In this document: piece by piece, positions 30,399 through 40,287 of the stretch
Position numbering within the stretch: position 1 is the stretch's first letter
Layout: the number at the start of each line of letters is the position of its first letter
Assembly: GCF_003182095.1 (NCBI RefSeq)
Contig: NZ_QGTJ01000005.1
Coordinates: 190,897-254,896, forward strand
Reading direction: 5' to 3'
Length of the DNA stretch: 64,000 bases
Source: Plasticicumulans acidivorans
GTDB lineage: Bacteria; Pseudomonadota; Gammaproteobacteria; Competibacterales; Competibacteraceae
Position numbers and translations under genes: made by a program
The notes under the pieces: generated by a model
Database searches by the model: none
Told to the model about the DNA's origin: nothing
What the model saw: only the letters and a program-made list of their open reading frames with translations

Positions 30399-30710
30399 AT
30401 GGCTCGCGTCACCGTTGAAGATTGTCTGGACAAGGTGGATAACCGTTTTCAGTTGGTGCTGGTCGCCTCGCGGCGCGCGCGCCAGATCGCACTCGGCAAG
30501 ATGGCGCTGGTGCCGGAAGAAAACGACAAGCCGACCGTGATCGCGCTGCGCGAACTGGCGGCCGGCCTGCTTGACCCGGCGGCGCTGCTGCGCGAGCCGA
30601 TGTACAAGCCGGAACGGGAACAGCCGGTGTTTCTCGAAGAGGAAGGCGCGAATTTTTCTGAAGAGTCGGCCGCCAAGACCGCGCCGCCCGCCGACGACGC
30701 CGAGCGCTGA
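30399..30710 (+). CDS. rpoZ: DNA-directed RNA polymerase subunit omega
   Basis: Omega helps RNA polymerase assembly and forms part of a ppGpp site. The 103-residue product starts [20 protein letters not shown] and contains [20 protein letters not shown]. It is about ten residues longer than the E. coli subunit because of an acidic C-terminal tail. It lies between gmk and spoT. Confidence 0.96.
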   Translation: MARVTVEDCLDKVDNRFQLVLVASRRARQIALGKMALVPEENDKPTVIALRELAAGLLDPAALLREPMYKPEREQPVFLEEEGANFSEESAAKTAPPADDAER

Positions 30711-30779
30711 TCCCGCCCGCTGTATCCCGCCGCGGCGGTCAGGCTCCCGGCGTCCGCCACCGTCAGGAGTGAGTACCGC

Positions 30780-32951
30780 ATGAATTCCGTCAGCCCGCTG
30801 CCGATGACCGACTGGTCGGATGACCTGCTGGCGCGGGTCGATGAACTGGCTGCGGTCCTGAGCGGCTATCTGGACCCCGAGCAGATCGAAGCGGTACGCC
30901 GCGCCTGCCTGTTCGCCGCTGAAGCCCATCAGGGGCAGTTCCGCCGCAGCGGCGAACCCTACGTCTTTCACCCGATCGCCGTTGCCCGCATCCTCGCCGA
31001 AGTGCGTTTCGATCACGAGACGCTGATGGCGGCGGTGCTGCACGACGTCATCGAAGACACCAAGTTCGGCAAGGAGCAGGTCGCCGAGCGTTTCGGCACC
31101 GAGGTCGCCGAGCTGGTCGACGGCGTCAGCAAGCTCACGCAGATCAAGTTCAGCTCCAAGATCGAGGCGCAGGCCGAGAACTTCCGCAAGATGTTCCTCG
31201 CGATGGCGAAGGACATCCGCGTGATCATGGTCAAGCTGGCCGATCGGCTGCACAACATGCGCACGCTCGGCGCCATGCCGCCGGAAAAGCGCCGGCGCAT
31301 CGCCCGCGAGACGCTGGAAATCTACGCGCCGATCGCCGGGCGTCTGGGCATGAACCATCTGCGCCTGGAGCTCGAAAAGCTCGGTTTTGCCTATCTGTTC
31401 CCGACCCGCTACCGCGTGCTCGAAGAATCGGTGCGCAAGATGCGCGGCAACCGCCGCGAAATCGTCGGCCAGCTGGAAACCCGTGTGCGCAACCGCCTGC
31501 TCGAAGATGGCATCAAGGCGCGGGTCATCGGCCGCGAGAAGCATCTCTGGGGCATCTATAAAAAGATGCGCGCCAAACGGCTGCCGCTGAAGGACGTCTA
31601 CGACGTATATGCGCTGCGCATCATCGTCGACAGCGTCGATACCTGTTACCGCGCGCTCGGTCTGGTACACGGCCTGTACAAGCCGCTGATGGGGCGTTTC
31701 AAGGACTATATCGCGATCCCCAAGGCCAACGGCTACCAGTCGCTGCACACCGTGCTGTTCGGGCCGCACGGCGTGCCGATCGAAATGCAGATCCGCACCT
31801 ACGACATGCATGTGATGGCCGAGGCTGGCGTCGCCGCGCACTGGCTGTACAAGTCACCCGGCGCGCAGGGCAATGCCGCGCACGCCCGCGCTCGTGAATG
31901 GTTGCAGAAGCTGCTCGACATGCAGCGTCGCGCCGGCAATTCAGTCGAATTCCTCGAAAGCGTGAAGATGGATCTCTTTCCCGACGAGGTTTACGTGTTC
32001 ACGCCGCGCGGCGAGATCATCGAGCTGCCGAAAGGCGCGACGGCGGTCGATTTCGCCTACGCGATCCATTCCGACGTCGGCAACACCTGCGTCGCCGCCA
32101 AAGTCGACCGCCGCCTGGCGCCGCTGCGCACGCCGCTCGAAAACGGCCAGACCGTCGAGGTCATCATCACGCCGACGGCGCGGCCGAACCCGGCCTGGCT
32201 CGGTTTCGTTGTCACCGCCAAGGCGCGCGCCAGCATCCGCCACTACCTGAAGAACCTGCAGCGCGACGAGGCCATGCTGCTCGGCAAGCGCCTGCTGGAA
32301 AAAGCCCTGCTCGGTCAGGTCAGCTCGCTCGCCGAGCTGCCGGCCGATCGTGTCAAGGCGCTGGTCGAAGAGCTCAACGCCCCGAGCTTCGAGGACATCC
32401 TCGCCGACATCGGCCTCGGTACGCGGGTCGCGCCGCTGCTGGCCAAGCGTCTGCTGCCGAACCAGGGTGGCAATGACGCGCCGGAGGCCGAGCGTGCCGG
32501 CAAGGGCGCGCCACTGCTGATCAAGGGCTCGGAGGGCACCGTCGTCAGCTTCGGCAAGTGCTGCCGGCCGCTGCCGGGCGATGCGATCGTCGGCTATCTG
32601 ACGGCCGGGCGCGGCGTCGTCGTCCACCGCGACAGCTGCAAGAACGTCGCCGACTACAAGAAAAACCCCGACAAGTGGGTCGAGGTCGAATGGGCCTCGC
32701 AGATCAATGCCGATTTCCCGGTCGAGCTGCGTCTGGATGTCTCCAACAAGCGTGGCGTGTTCGCCAGTGTCGCCGCTGCGATCGCGGAGACCGACACCAA
32801 CATCGAGAATATCGCCACCACCGAGCGCGACGGCATCACGGCGACGATCAATCTGACCCTGCAGGTGCGCGATCGCGTGCAGCTGGCCCGGGTCATGAAG
32901 CGTCTGCGGGCGCTGCCGGAAGTGCTCAAGCTTTCGCGCAAGGCGTCGTGA
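30780..32951 (+). CDS. spoT: Bifunctional (p)ppGpp synthetase/hydrolase
   Basis: SpoT makes and degrades the stringent-response alarmone. The 723-residue product has an intact HD hydrolase domain (FHPIAVARIL; VLHDVIEDT with H88, D89), a synthetase domain (RIIVDSVDTCYRALGLVHGL; KDYIAIPKANGYQSLHTVLF), a TGS domain (about 400-460) and a C-terminal ACT domain (about 650-723). The HD motif shows it can hydrolyse, unlike RelA. AGGAG precedes the ATG. Confidence 0.96.
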   Translation: MNSVSPLPMTDWSDDLLARVDELAAVLSGYLDPEQIEAVRRACLFAAEAHQGQFRRSGEPYVFHPIAVARILAEVRFDHETLMAAVLHDVIEDTKFGKEQVAERFGTEVAELVDGVSKLTQIKFSSKIEAQAENFRKMFLAMAKDIRVIMVKLADRLHNMRTLGAMPPEKRRRIARETLEIYAPIAGRLGMNHLRLELEKLGFAYLFPTRYRVLEESVRKMRGNRREIVGQLETRVRNRLLEDGIKARVIGREKHLWGIYKKMRAKRLPLKDVYDVYALRIIVDSVDTCYRALGLVHGLYKPLMGRFKDYIAIPKANGYQSLHTVLFGPHGVPIEMQIRTYDMHVMAEAGVAAHWLYKSPGAQGNAAHARAREWLQKLLDMQRRAGNSVEFLESVKMDLFPDEVYVFTPRGEIIELPKGATAVDFAYAIHSDVGNTCVAAKVDRRLAPLRTPLENGQTVEVIITPTARPNPAWLGFVVTAKARASIRHYLKNLQRDEAMLLGKRLLEKALLGQVSSLAELPADRVKALVEELNAPSFEDILADIGLGTRVAPLLAKRLLPNQGGNDAPEAERAGKGAPLLIKGSEGTVVSFGKCCRPLPGDAIVGYLTAGRGVVVHRDSCKNVADYKKNPDKWVEVEWASQINADFPVELRLDVSNKRGVFASVAAAIAETDTNIENIATTERDGITATINLTLQVRDRVQLARVMKRLRALPEVLKLSRKAS

Positions 32952-32996
32952 GCCGCGCTCGCGTGGTTTTCATTCATGCGTTCAACAGGAGCTGTC

Positions 32997-33377
32997 ATGC
33001 CCCGTGAAATCATCAGCACCGACCGCGCCCCGGCGGCGATCGGCACCTATTCCCAGGCCGTCAAGTGCGGGAGCACCGTTTATCTGTCCGGCCAGATTCC
33101 GCTCGATCCGGCGACGATGCAGCTGGTCGAGGGCATCGAGGCGCAGGTGCGCCGCGTGTTCGACAATCTGCAGGCAGTGTGTGAGGCCGCCGGCGGCAGT
33201 CTGGCCGACATCGCCAAGCTCAACATCTTCCTGACCGATCTCGGCCACTTCGCCAAGGTCAACGAGATCATGGCCGAGTACTTCACGCAGCCGTATCCGG
33301 CACGTGCGGCGATCGGTGTCGCCGCGCTGCCGCGCGCGGCGCTGGTGGAGATGGACGGCATCGTCGAGCTCGGCTGA
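32997..33377 (+). CDS. ridA: RidA family reactive-intermediate deaminase
   Basis: RidA hydrolyses reactive enamine/imine intermediates such as those from threonine dehydratase. The 126-residue product contains [20 protein letters not shown] and [20 protein letters not shown], with the conserved arginine of the active site. ATG 32997 has AGGAG before it. It follows spoT in the place where E. coli has trmH. Confidence 0.95.
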   Translation: MPREIISTDRAPAAIGTYSQAVKCGSTVYLSGQIPLDPATMQLVEGIEAQVRRVFDNLQAVCEAAGGSLADIAKLNIFLTDLGHFAKVNEIMAEYFTQPYPARAAIGVAALPRAALVEMDGIVELG

Positions 33378-33398
33378 ATAAGCCCGCTCGCCAGCCCA

Positions 33399-33440
33399 TG
33401 AAAAAGCCCCGCCGGGCGAGCGTCCGGCGGGGCTTTTTCA
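33399..33440. terminator. Bidirectional terminator between ridA and dksA
   Basis: TGAAAAAGCCCCGCCGG (33399-33415) pairs with CCGGCGGGGCTTTTTCA (33424-33440) around an eight-base loop. The 17-pair stem with A/T flanks can end both the spoT-ridA transcript and the converging dksA. Confidence 0.94.
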
Positions 33441-33449
33441 TGCGGCGCA

Positions 33450-33872
33450 TCAGTAGTGCGGATCGGCGACCTGTGCCTGCTGGCGTTCACGGCGTTCCTG
33501 CGCCTCGACGGTCAGCGTGGCGATCGGCCGGGCTTCCAGGCGCTTGAGGCCGATTTCCTCGCCGGTTTCCTCGCAGTAGCCGTACTCACCGTTCTCGATG
33601 CGCTTGAGCGCTTCGTCGATCTTCGTCTGCAACTTGCGATAACGGTCACGCGTGCGCAATTCGAAGCTGGTATCACTTTCGCGGTTGGCGCGGTCGGCCT
33701 CGTCGGCGACCTCGTGCGGTGCTTCGCGCATCGCGTCGATGGTCGCCTGCGCCTCGTTGAACAGCTCCTGACGCCAGCTGAGCAGCTTGCGGCGGAAGTA
33801 CTCCAGCTGACGCGGATTCATGTAAGGCTCGTCGGGCGAGGGCTTGTAGTCTGCGGGCAATTCGATGGCCAT
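33450..33872 (-). CDS. dksA: RNA polymerase-binding transcription factor DksA (incomplete zinc finger)
   Basis: DksA enters the RNA polymerase secondary channel and works with ppGpp. The 140-residue product has the coiled-coil region and tip residues (HEVADEADRANRESDTSFEL). The zinc finger, CxxC...CxxC in E. coli, reads YGYCEETGEEIG...ATLTVEAQE here, so only the first cysteine remains. Such low-zinc forms are known from alpha- and betaproteobacteria and are zinc-independent. It lies close to spoT, its functional partner. Confidence 0.95.
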   Translation of the reverse strand: MAIELPADYKPSPDEPYMNPRQLEYFRRKLLSWRQELFNEAQATIDAMREAPHEVADEADRANRESDTSFELRTRDRYRKLQTKIDEALKRIENGEYGYCEETGEEIGLKRLEARPIATLTVEAQERRERQQAQVADPHY

Positions 33873-34039
33873 GGTTTCCGGTCCTCCCCCGGTGGGACTT
33901 GTAATGTGCGTGTTCCGATCACGCTGTAAGCCGCCTTTATGGCGCTCGCTTGCGGCTTTTTCAAGGATGCGCGACTCTGCGCGGTCCCACGCGTGTGTCT
34001 GTCGTGTGACCCGCGTGCATTGCTTGAGAGGCTCGAAGC

Positions 34040-35401
34040 ATGAGTACCATCTGGACCCCCGATAGCTGGCGTGCGTTCCCCGTGCGACAGATGCCCGAAT
34101 ACGCCGATCGTGAGGCGCTTGCCTCCGCTGAAGCCAGTCTGGCGAAGTATCCGCCGCTGGTGTTCGCCGGCGAAGCGCGCACGCTGCGCCGGGCGCTGGC
34201 CGAGGTTGCCGAGGGCCGTGGTTTCCTGCTGCAGGGCGGCGACTGCGCCGAGAGCTTCGCCGAGTTCCACGCTTTCAACATCCGTGACACCTTCCGCGTG
34301 CTGATGCAGATGGCGGTGGTGCTGACCTACGGTGCCGGTCTGCCGGTGGTCAAGATCGGTCGCATGGCCGGTCAGTTCGCCAAACCGCGCAGCGCCAACA
34401 CCGAAACGCGCGACGGCGTCACGTTGCCGAGCTACCGCGGCGACAACATCAACGACATCGAATTCACCGCCGCGGCGCGCGAGCCCGATCCGCAGCGCCA
34501 GGTGCACGCCTATTTCCAGTCGGCGGCGACGATGAACCTGCTGCGCGCCTTTGCCCAGGGCGGCTATGCCGACCTGCACCAGGTCAACCGCTGGACTGCC
34601 GATTTCGTCGACGGCTCGCCGGCCGGCGCGCGCTACCGTGAGCTGGCCGACCACATCACCCAGGCGCTCGGCTTCATGGAGGCCTGCGGCCTGAATGCCG
34701 AGACCACGCCGCAGATCCGCGAAACCGCGTTCTACACCTCGCATGAGGCGCTGCTGCTCGGCTACGAGCAGGCGCTGACCCGGCGCGACCACCTCACCGG
34801 CGACTGGTACGACTGCTCGGCGCACATGGTCTGGATCGGCGAGCGCACGCGCCAGCCCGATGGCGCGCACATCGAGTTCTGTCGCGGCATCGGCAACCCG
34901 GTCGGCGTCAAGATCGGTCCGAAGACCACGCCTGACGAGCTGCTGCGGCTGATCGACCTGCTCAATCCGGGCAACGAGGCCGGTCGCCTGACGCTGATCA
35001 CGCGCATGGGCGCCGAGACCGTCGGCGACGTGCTGCCGGCGCTGGTGCGGGCGGTGCAGCGTGAAGGGCGCAAGGTGGTCTGGTCCTGCGACCCGATGCA
35101 CGGCAACACCATCACGTCGAGCACCGGCTACAAGACCCGCCCCTTCGACAAAGTGCTGGCCGAGGTGCGCGGCTTCTTCGCCGTGCACCGCGCCGAAGGC
35201 ACCCACGCCGGCGGCGTGCATTTCGAGATGACCGGGCAGGACGTCACCGAGTGCACCGGCGGTGCGCAGGCGATCGACGATGCGGCGCTGGCGGCCTGCT
35301 ACCGCACGCACTGCGATCCGCGCCTGAACGCCTCGCAGTCGCTCGAACTGGCCTTCCTGATCGCCGGCACGCTGAAGGATGAGCGCAAGGCGCGCGCTTG
35401 A
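34040..35401 (+). CDS. 3-deoxy-7-phosphoheptulonate (DAHP) synthase, class II
   Basis: This enzyme joins PEP and erythrose 4-phosphate in the first step of the shikimate pathway. The 453-residue product is a class II (plant/Mycobacterium-type) enzyme: [88 protein letters not shown] and [18 protein letters not shown]. Length and motifs are complete. It is probably monocistronic. Confidence 0.95.
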   Translation: MSTIWTPDSWRAFPVRQMPEYADREALASAEASLAKYPPLVFAGEARTLRRALAEVAEGRGFLLQGGDCAESFAEFHAFNIRDTFRVLMQMAVVLTYGAGLPVVKIGRMAGQFAKPRSANTETRDGVTLPSYRGDNINDIEFTAAAREPDPQRQVHAYFQSAATMNLLRAFAQGGYADLHQVNRWTADFVDGSPAGARYRELADHITQALGFMEACGLNAETTPQIRETAFYTSHEALLLGYEQALTRRDHLTGDWYDCSAHMVWIGERTRQPDGAHIEFCRGIGNPVGVKIGPKTTPDELLRLIDLLNPGNEAGRLTLITRMGAETVGDVLPALVRAVQREGRKVVWSCDPMHGNTITSSTGYKTRPFDKVLAEVRGFFAVHRAEGTHAGGVHFEMTGQDVTECTGGAQAIDDAALAACYRTHCDPRLNASQSLELAFLIAGTLKDERKARA

Positions 35402-35529
35402 TCCTGACGCGTTCGCCCATACCCGACCGATACGGATTGTTTTAACCTTGCCGCGATTGTGCGGTGCACAAAATCCGCTTGCCAAGACCTGGCGGGCGCA
35501 CGCATCTCGCCAGTGAGGAGATCGGGATC

Positions 35530-36288
35530 ATGATTCCGCTGTTACGCCCTGTGCCGTCGCTGCTGGCGGCACTGCTGCTTGCACTGACCGCTTGCAGCAC
35601 GCCGAAGCCGGTGTATCAGGCTGAGCGCTTCGCGGCCGACAACGGCTATTCGCGCCGTTTCAGCGCCACCCCCGCCGCGACCTGCGAAGCGGCGCGGCGC
35701 GCGCTGCTCAGCCAGGGCTACCAGATCAACGATGCCCGCGCCGACGGCGTCGATGCCAAGAAGACCTTTCAGCCCGACCGCGATCAGCATGTCGAGATCG
35801 GCGTGCGCGTCACCTGCGCGCCGGAAACCAGTGGCTCGATCGCCTTCGCCAATGCCGAGCAGACGCTGTATGGCGTGAAAAAGACCAGCTCGGCGGCCAG
35901 CGTCGGTGTCGGCGCCGTCGGTTCGATTTCGCTGCCGCTCGGTTCGAGTGACGACTCGCTGGTCAAGATCGGCGCCGAGACCATTCCCGCCGGCGAGTAC
36001 TACGACCGTTTCTTCGATCTGGTGAAGCACTACCTGCCCGAGGTGGCGCGCGCGATGGCGGCGAGCGAGACCAAGGCCACGCCGGCGACGCCGCCGAGCG
36101 TGCCGCAGGCCCAACCGCTGCCGGCCGCCCCCGAGCCCGCCGCCGCGGCGCCATCCGCTCCGCCGTCCACCGCAACGCCAGCCACCACAACGCCAGCCAC
36201 CACAATGCCGGCAGGCGCCGCCGCTCCGGCAGCGACACCGGCGCCAAGCCCGACGCCCGCGCCGTCCGCGGGCAGCGCGGTGCAGTGA
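35530..36288 (+). CDS. DUF2242 family lipoprotein
   Basis: From ATG 35530 the 252-residue product begins with a lipoprotein signal peptide (MIPLLRPVPSLLAALLLALT-AC, Cys22), so it is a membrane lipoprotein. The core (SATPAATCEAARRALLSQGY; FFDLVKHYLPEVARAMA) matches DUF2242 proteins of beta- and some gammaproteobacteria, of unknown function. The last 75 residues are a low-complexity Pro/Ala/Thr tail, perhaps reaching through the periplasm. ATG 35530 is chosen over upstream GTG 35464 because only it puts the signal peptide at the N-terminus. Confidence 0.8.
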   Translation: MIPLLRPVPSLLAALLLALTACSTPKPVYQAERFAADNGYSRRFSATPAATCEAARRALLSQGYQINDARADGVDAKKTFQPDRDQHVEIGVRVTCAPETSGSIAFANAEQTLYGVKKTSSAASVGVGAVGSISLPLGSSDDSLVKIGAETIPAGEYYDRFFDLVKHYLPEVARAMAASETKATPATPPSVPQAQPLPAAPEPAAAAPSAPPSTATPATTTPATTMPAGAAAPAATPAPSPTPAPSAGSAVQ

Positions 36289-36313
36289 GGGCCGCACATC
36301 GCGGCGCCGCCCG

Positions 36314-38386
36314 GTGAGCGGCGCCGCCAGCCAGAACGGCATGCCGCTGACCGCGCTCAAGGGCGTCGGTCCGCGCCTCGCCGAGCGTTTGGCGAAACTC
36401 GGTCTGCATTGCGTCGAGGATCTGCTGTTCCACCTGCCGACGCGCTATCAGGACCGTACCCGCGTGGTGCCGATCGCCTCGCTCGCCGCCGGCGAGCCGG
36501 CGGTGGTCGAAGCCGAAGTCGTCGGCATGGAAACGGTCGGCCGCACCCGGCGTTCCTTCCTGGTGCGGGTCAGCGACGGCAGCGGCACGCTGTGCCTGCG
36601 CTTCTTCCACTTCGGCCCGCAGCTGCAGGCGGCGCTGAAGACCGGCACGCGACTGCGCATCTTCGGCGAGGTGCGACCGGGCCTCAGCGGTCTGGAAATC
36701 ATCCACCCCGAATACCGCGCACTCGATGAGGAAGACAGCGGTGAAACGGCGCTGACGCCGTTCTATCCGAGCACCGAGGGCCTGCATCAGATCAGCCTGC
36801 GCAAGCTCACCGACGAGGCGCTCAAGCGCCTGCCGCTGGTGCCGGACTGGCTGCCGGCCGATATCGCCGCAGCGCATGGCTTCCCCGATCTGCACGGCGC
36901 GCTGCGCCTGCTGCACCGGCCGCCGCCCGACGTGCGCCTGGAGCAGCTGGCCGATGGCCAGCATCCGGCGCAGCAGCGGCTGGCCTTCGAGGAGCTGATC
37001 GCGCACCAGCTGGCGCTGCGCGAGCTGCGCCTGCGCCTGCAGCGTCAGCGCGCGCAGCCGCTGGCCGCCGATGGCCTGCGCCAGCGTTTTCTCGCGGCGC
37101 TGCCGTTCCCGCTGACCGCTGCGCAGCAGCGGGTGATTACCGAGATCGATGCCGATCTGGCGCAGCCGAAGCCGATGCTGCGGCTGGTGCAGGGTGACGT
37201 CGGCTCCGGCAAGACGGTGGTCGCCGCCGCTGCGGTGCTGGCGGCGCTCGCCAGCGGCGCGCAGGCGGCGGTGATGGCGCCGACCGAGCTGCTCGCCGAG
37301 CAGCATCTGCGCAGCTTCACGCACTGGCTGCAGCCGCTCGGCATCCGCGTCGAGTGGCTGACCGGCCGCCTCAAGGGCAAAGCGCGCGAGGCGACGCTGG
37401 CGGCGCTCGCCGACGGCTCGGCGCCGCTGGTGGTCGGCACCCATGCGCTGTTTCAGGACGAGGTCAGCTTCGCCGATCTGGCGCTGGTGGTGATCGACGA
37501 GCAGCACCGCTTCGGCGTGCACCAGCGCCTGCGGCTGCGCGAGAAGGGTCGTGCCGGCGAGCACTGCCCGCACCAGCTGATCATGACCGCGACGCCGATC
37601 CCGCGCACGCTGGCGATGAGCGCCTACGCCGATCTCGACACCTCGGTGATCGACGAGCTGCCGCCGGGGCGCACGCCGGTGCAGACCGTCGCCATTTCCG
37701 ATGCCCGCCGCGCCGAGGTCATCGAGCGCGTGCGTGCCGCCTGCGCCGCCGGCCGCCAAGCTTACTGGGTGTGCACGCTGATCGATGAATCCGAGCAGCT
37801 CGCCGCGCAGGCGGCGACCGATACCGCGGCGGCGCTGACCGAGGCACTGGCCGGGCTGCGCGTCGGCCTGGTGCACGGCCGCCTGCGCCCGGCCGACAAA
37901 GAAGCGGTGATGGCTGCCTTCAAGGCCGGCGAGCTCGACCTGCTGGTGGCGACCACGGTCATCGAGGTCGGCGTCGACGTGCCCAACGCCAGCCTGATGA
38001 TCATCGAGAACGCCGAGCGCCTCGGCCTGGCCCAGCTGCACCAGCTGCGCGGGCGCGTCGGTCGCGGCGCCACCGCTTCGAGCTGCGTGCTGCTGTATCA
38101 CCCGCCGCTGTCGGAGCAGGGCAGGGCGCGGCTCGCCGTGCTGCGCGAGAGCTGCGACGGCTTCGAGATCGCCCGCCGCGACCTCGAACTGCGCGGCCCC
38201 GGCGAAGTGCTCGGCACCCGCCAGACCGGCGCGCTGGCGCTGCGTGTCGCCGATCTGATCCGCGACGAGAACCTGCTGCCGGCGGTGCAGCAGGCCGCCG
38301 ACCGCCTGTTGCGCGAAGCTCCGCAGGCGGCGCAGGCACTGCAGCGGCGCTGGACCGGTGCCAGCGAGCGTTTCGGCGAAGTCTGA
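36314..38386 (+). CDS. recG: ATP-dependent DNA helicase RecG
   Basis: RecG reverses stalled replication forks and processes branched DNA. The 690-residue product has the N-terminal wedge/OB domain (about 60-200), Walker A LVQGDVGSGKTVVAAA, the DEQH box (VVIDEQHRFGVHQRLRLRE), TATPIPRTLAM and the C-terminal helicase part with NAERLGLAQLHQLRGRVGRG. The start is GTG; ATG 36341 (MPLTALKGVGPRLAE) is a plausible alternative. Confidence 0.96.
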   Translation: MSGAASQNGMPLTALKGVGPRLAERLAKLGLHCVEDLLFHLPTRYQDRTRVVPIASLAAGEPAVVEAEVVGMETVGRTRRSFLVRVSDGSGTLCLRFFHFGPQLQAALKTGTRLRIFGEVRPGLSGLEIIHPEYRALDEEDSGETALTPFYPSTEGLHQISLRKLTDEALKRLPLVPDWLPADIAAAHGFPDLHGALRLLHRPPPDVRLEQLADGQHPAQQRLAFEELIAHQLALRELRLRLQRQRAQPLAADGLRQRFLAALPFPLTAAQQRVITEIDADLAQPKPMLRLVQGDVGSGKTVVAAAAVLAALASGAQAAVMAPTELLAEQHLRSFTHWLQPLGIRVEWLTGRLKGKAREATLAALADGSAPLVVGTHALFQDEVSFADLALVVIDEQHRFGVHQRLRLREKGRAGEHCPHQLIMTATPIPRTLAMSAYADLDTSVIDELPPGRTPVQTVAISDARRAEVIERVRAACAAGRQAYWVCTLIDESEQLAAQAATDTAAALTEALAGLRVGLVHGRLRPADKEAVMAAFKAGELDLLVATTVIEVGVDVPNASLMIIENAERLGLAQLHQLRGRVGRGATASSCVLLYHPPLSEQGRARLAVLRESCDGFEIARRDLELRGPGEVLGTRQTGALALRVADLIRDENLLPAVQQAADRLLREAPQAAQALQRRWTGASERFGEV

Positions 38387-38527
38387 GCGCGGGCGTCCCG
38401 CGTGGCTGACAGATGCCGCCGGGCGTTGTCAGGCCGATGGTTGAACTGATGCAGCCGATGCGCTCAACTACACGGTCCCCCACGGCGTTGCGCCGCGGAC
38501 TGGTCACAACAGGAGCTTCTGCTCACC

Positions 38528-39595
38528 ATGCCTCTGGTCGCACATTCCGCCCTGCCCAGCTTCGGGCGCCTCGCTGACGAAGGCGAGGAGATCCTCGCGC
38601 AACAGCGCGCGAATCAACAGGACATCCGCGAGTTGCACATCGGGCTGCTGAACATGATGCCCGATGCCGCCCTCGGTGCGACCGAGCGCCAGTTCATGCG
38701 CCTGATCGGTTCCAGCAACCGCATCGCGCAGTTCTACTTCCATCCGTTCAGCGTCGACGGCATCGAGCGCGGTGCCGAGGCGCAGGACTATGTCGCCAGC
38801 TATTACGAGTGTTTCGCGGACATCCGCCGCGACGGCCTCGATGCGCTGATCATCACCGGCGCCAACATCTCCAACCCCGATTTCACGCAGGAGCCGTTCT
38901 GGGAGCCGCTGCGCGAGGTCGTCGAATGGGCCTCGGAGAACGTGACGACGACGCTGTTCGCCTGCCTCGCCGCGCACGCGACCATGCGCATGAAGTACGG
39001 CATCGTGCGTCAGCGCCTGACCGAGAAGGTCTGGGGCGTGTTCCCGCACCGCGTCGTCAGCCGCCGCCACCCGCTGGTGCGCAACATCAACACCCGCTTC
39101 GACGTGCCGCATTCGCGCTGGAACGAAGTCACCCGCGAGCAGCTCGACGAGGCCGGCCTGATCACGCTGGTGGAAAGCGCCGAGGTCGGGCCGCACATCG
39201 CCGTCAGCCCGGACGGCTTCCGCCAGGTGTTCTTCCAGGGGCACCCGGAATACGACACCGACAGCCTGCTCAAGGAATACAAGCGCGAAGTGCTGCGCTA
39301 CGTGCGCGGCGAGCGCGACGACTACCCGCCGCTGGTGCACAACTACTTCAGCGAGCCGGCGCAGGCGCTGCTCTACGAGTTCAAGAACCGGGCGATGGCG
39401 GCGCGCGCGCATGGCCGCCTGCAGACCGATTTCCCCGAGGCGGCGGTGCGCCAGCTGCTCGACAACACCTGGACCGACACGGCGAAGGCGATCTTCAACA
39501 ACTGGCTCGGCCTGATGTACCAGATCACCAGCTCGGAGCGCGCCCGGCCGTTCATGGCCGGTGTCGACCCGAACGATCCGCTACGCGGACTCTGA
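38528..39595 (+). CDS. metA: Homoserine O-succinyltransferase (MetA family)
   Basis: MetA acylates homoserine at the entry of methionine synthesis. The 355-residue product belongs to the MetA glutamine-amidotransferase-like fold (LHIGLLNMMPDAALGATERQ; FFQGHPEYDTDSLLKEYKRE). The probable nucleophile is Cys146 (FACLAAH), with the GHPEYD histidine and glutamate. Succinyl- or acetyl-CoA preference cannot be decided from sequence alone. The 141 bases upstream contain GTTGA/TCAAC pairing elements but no riboswitch was recognised. Confidence 0.88.
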   Translation: MPLVAHSALPSFGRLADEGEEILAQQRANQQDIRELHIGLLNMMPDAALGATERQFMRLIGSSNRIAQFYFHPFSVDGIERGAEAQDYVASYYECFADIRRDGLDALIITGANISNPDFTQEPFWEPLREVVEWASENVTTTLFACLAAHATMRMKYGIVRQRLTEKVWGVFPHRVVSRRHPLVRNINTRFDVPHSRWNEVTREQLDEAGLITLVESAEVGPHIAVSPDGFRQVFFQGHPEYDTDSLLKEYKREVLRYVRGERDDYPPLVHNYFSEPAQALLYEFKNRAMAARAHGRLQTDFPEAAVRQLLDNTWTDTAKAIFNNWLGLMYQITSSERARPFMAGVDPNDPLRGL

Positions 39596-39678
39596 GTTCA
39601 CAGGGCGCAAACCGGCGCCGGACCGCGGCGGGGACCGGCGTGTGATAATCCGTCGCTTCCCCGACCGAGCCGACCGAA

Positions 39679-40287
39679 TTGCCGATCCAGCACCTGCACC
39701 AACTGGTTTTGCAGGCGCGCTGGCAGCCTGCCAGCCACCTGCTGCGTGCCACCCTGCCGCCGGCGCAGCGCCCGGCGCTGCTCGAACGCGGTTCGCTGAC
39801 CGCGCTGCTGCGCGGTGAATGTGCCCGCCGCGGCCTGCATTTTTCAGTGCGCGTGCTCAGCGAGCGGGTGGCGCGCACGCTGACGGAAGAAGACAGCGCA
39901 CTCGGCCTGCGCCGCGGCCAGCGCGCCTGGGTGCGGGAAGTGCATCTGCTCGGTGGCGATACGCCCTGGGTGTTCGCCCGCACCGTGGTGCCGCTGCGCA
40001 CGCTGCGCGGTCACGGCCGGGCGCTGACCCGGCTCGGCGAGCGGCCGCTCGGCGCGATGCTGTTCGCCGATCCCGGCGTGCGCCGCGGCGAGCTGCACAT
40101 CGCCCGCCTCGATCTGCGCTGCCCGCTGGCGCGGCGCGCGCTCGGCTGCCATGCGCCGCGCACGCTGTGGGGGCGGCGCTCGGCTTTCTTCATCGCCGAC
40201 CGGCCACTGCTGGTCTGCGAGATTTTCCTGCCGGCCCTGGCCGACGCCCTCGACGCGAAGCCTGCCCATGAACGCGAAGCACCTTGA
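39679..40287 (+). CDS. ubiC: Chorismate lyase
   Basis: UbiC splits chorismate to 4-hydroxybenzoate and pyruvate, the first committed step of ubiquinone synthesis. The 202-residue product contains LLERGSLTALLRGECARRGL, WVREVHLLGGDTPWVFARTV and the C-terminal ALGCHAPRTLWGRRSAFFI, typical of UbiC. The only in-frame start is TTG. It overlaps ubiA by 20 bases. Confidence 0.93.
   Translation: MPIQHLHQLVLQARWQPASHLLRATLPPAQRPALLERGSLTALLRGECARRGLHFSVRVLSERVARTLTEEDSALGLRRGQRAWVREVHLLGGDTPWVFARTVVPLRTLRGHGRALTRLGERPLGAMLFADPGVRRGELHIARLDLRCPLARRALGCHAPRTLWGRRSAFFIADRPLLVCEIFLPALADALDAKPAHEREAP

Noticed and set aside
28887..31841. A 984-codon open frame on the minus strand opposite yicC, gmk, rpoZ and spoT
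   Set aside because: GC-rich coding DNA leaves the opposite strand open. The peptide has no recognisable domain and lies over four well-identified genes.
35963..38101. A 712-codon open frame opposite recG and the lipoprotein gene
   Set aside because: It is antisense to recG, which has all helicase motifs. The composition (Arg, Gln, Ala, His rich) is that of a shadow frame.
38387..38527. A SAM-responsive riboswitch in front of metA
   Set aside because: Short pairing elements exist, but the conserved cores of SAM-I, SAM-II or SAH riboswitches were not found by eye.
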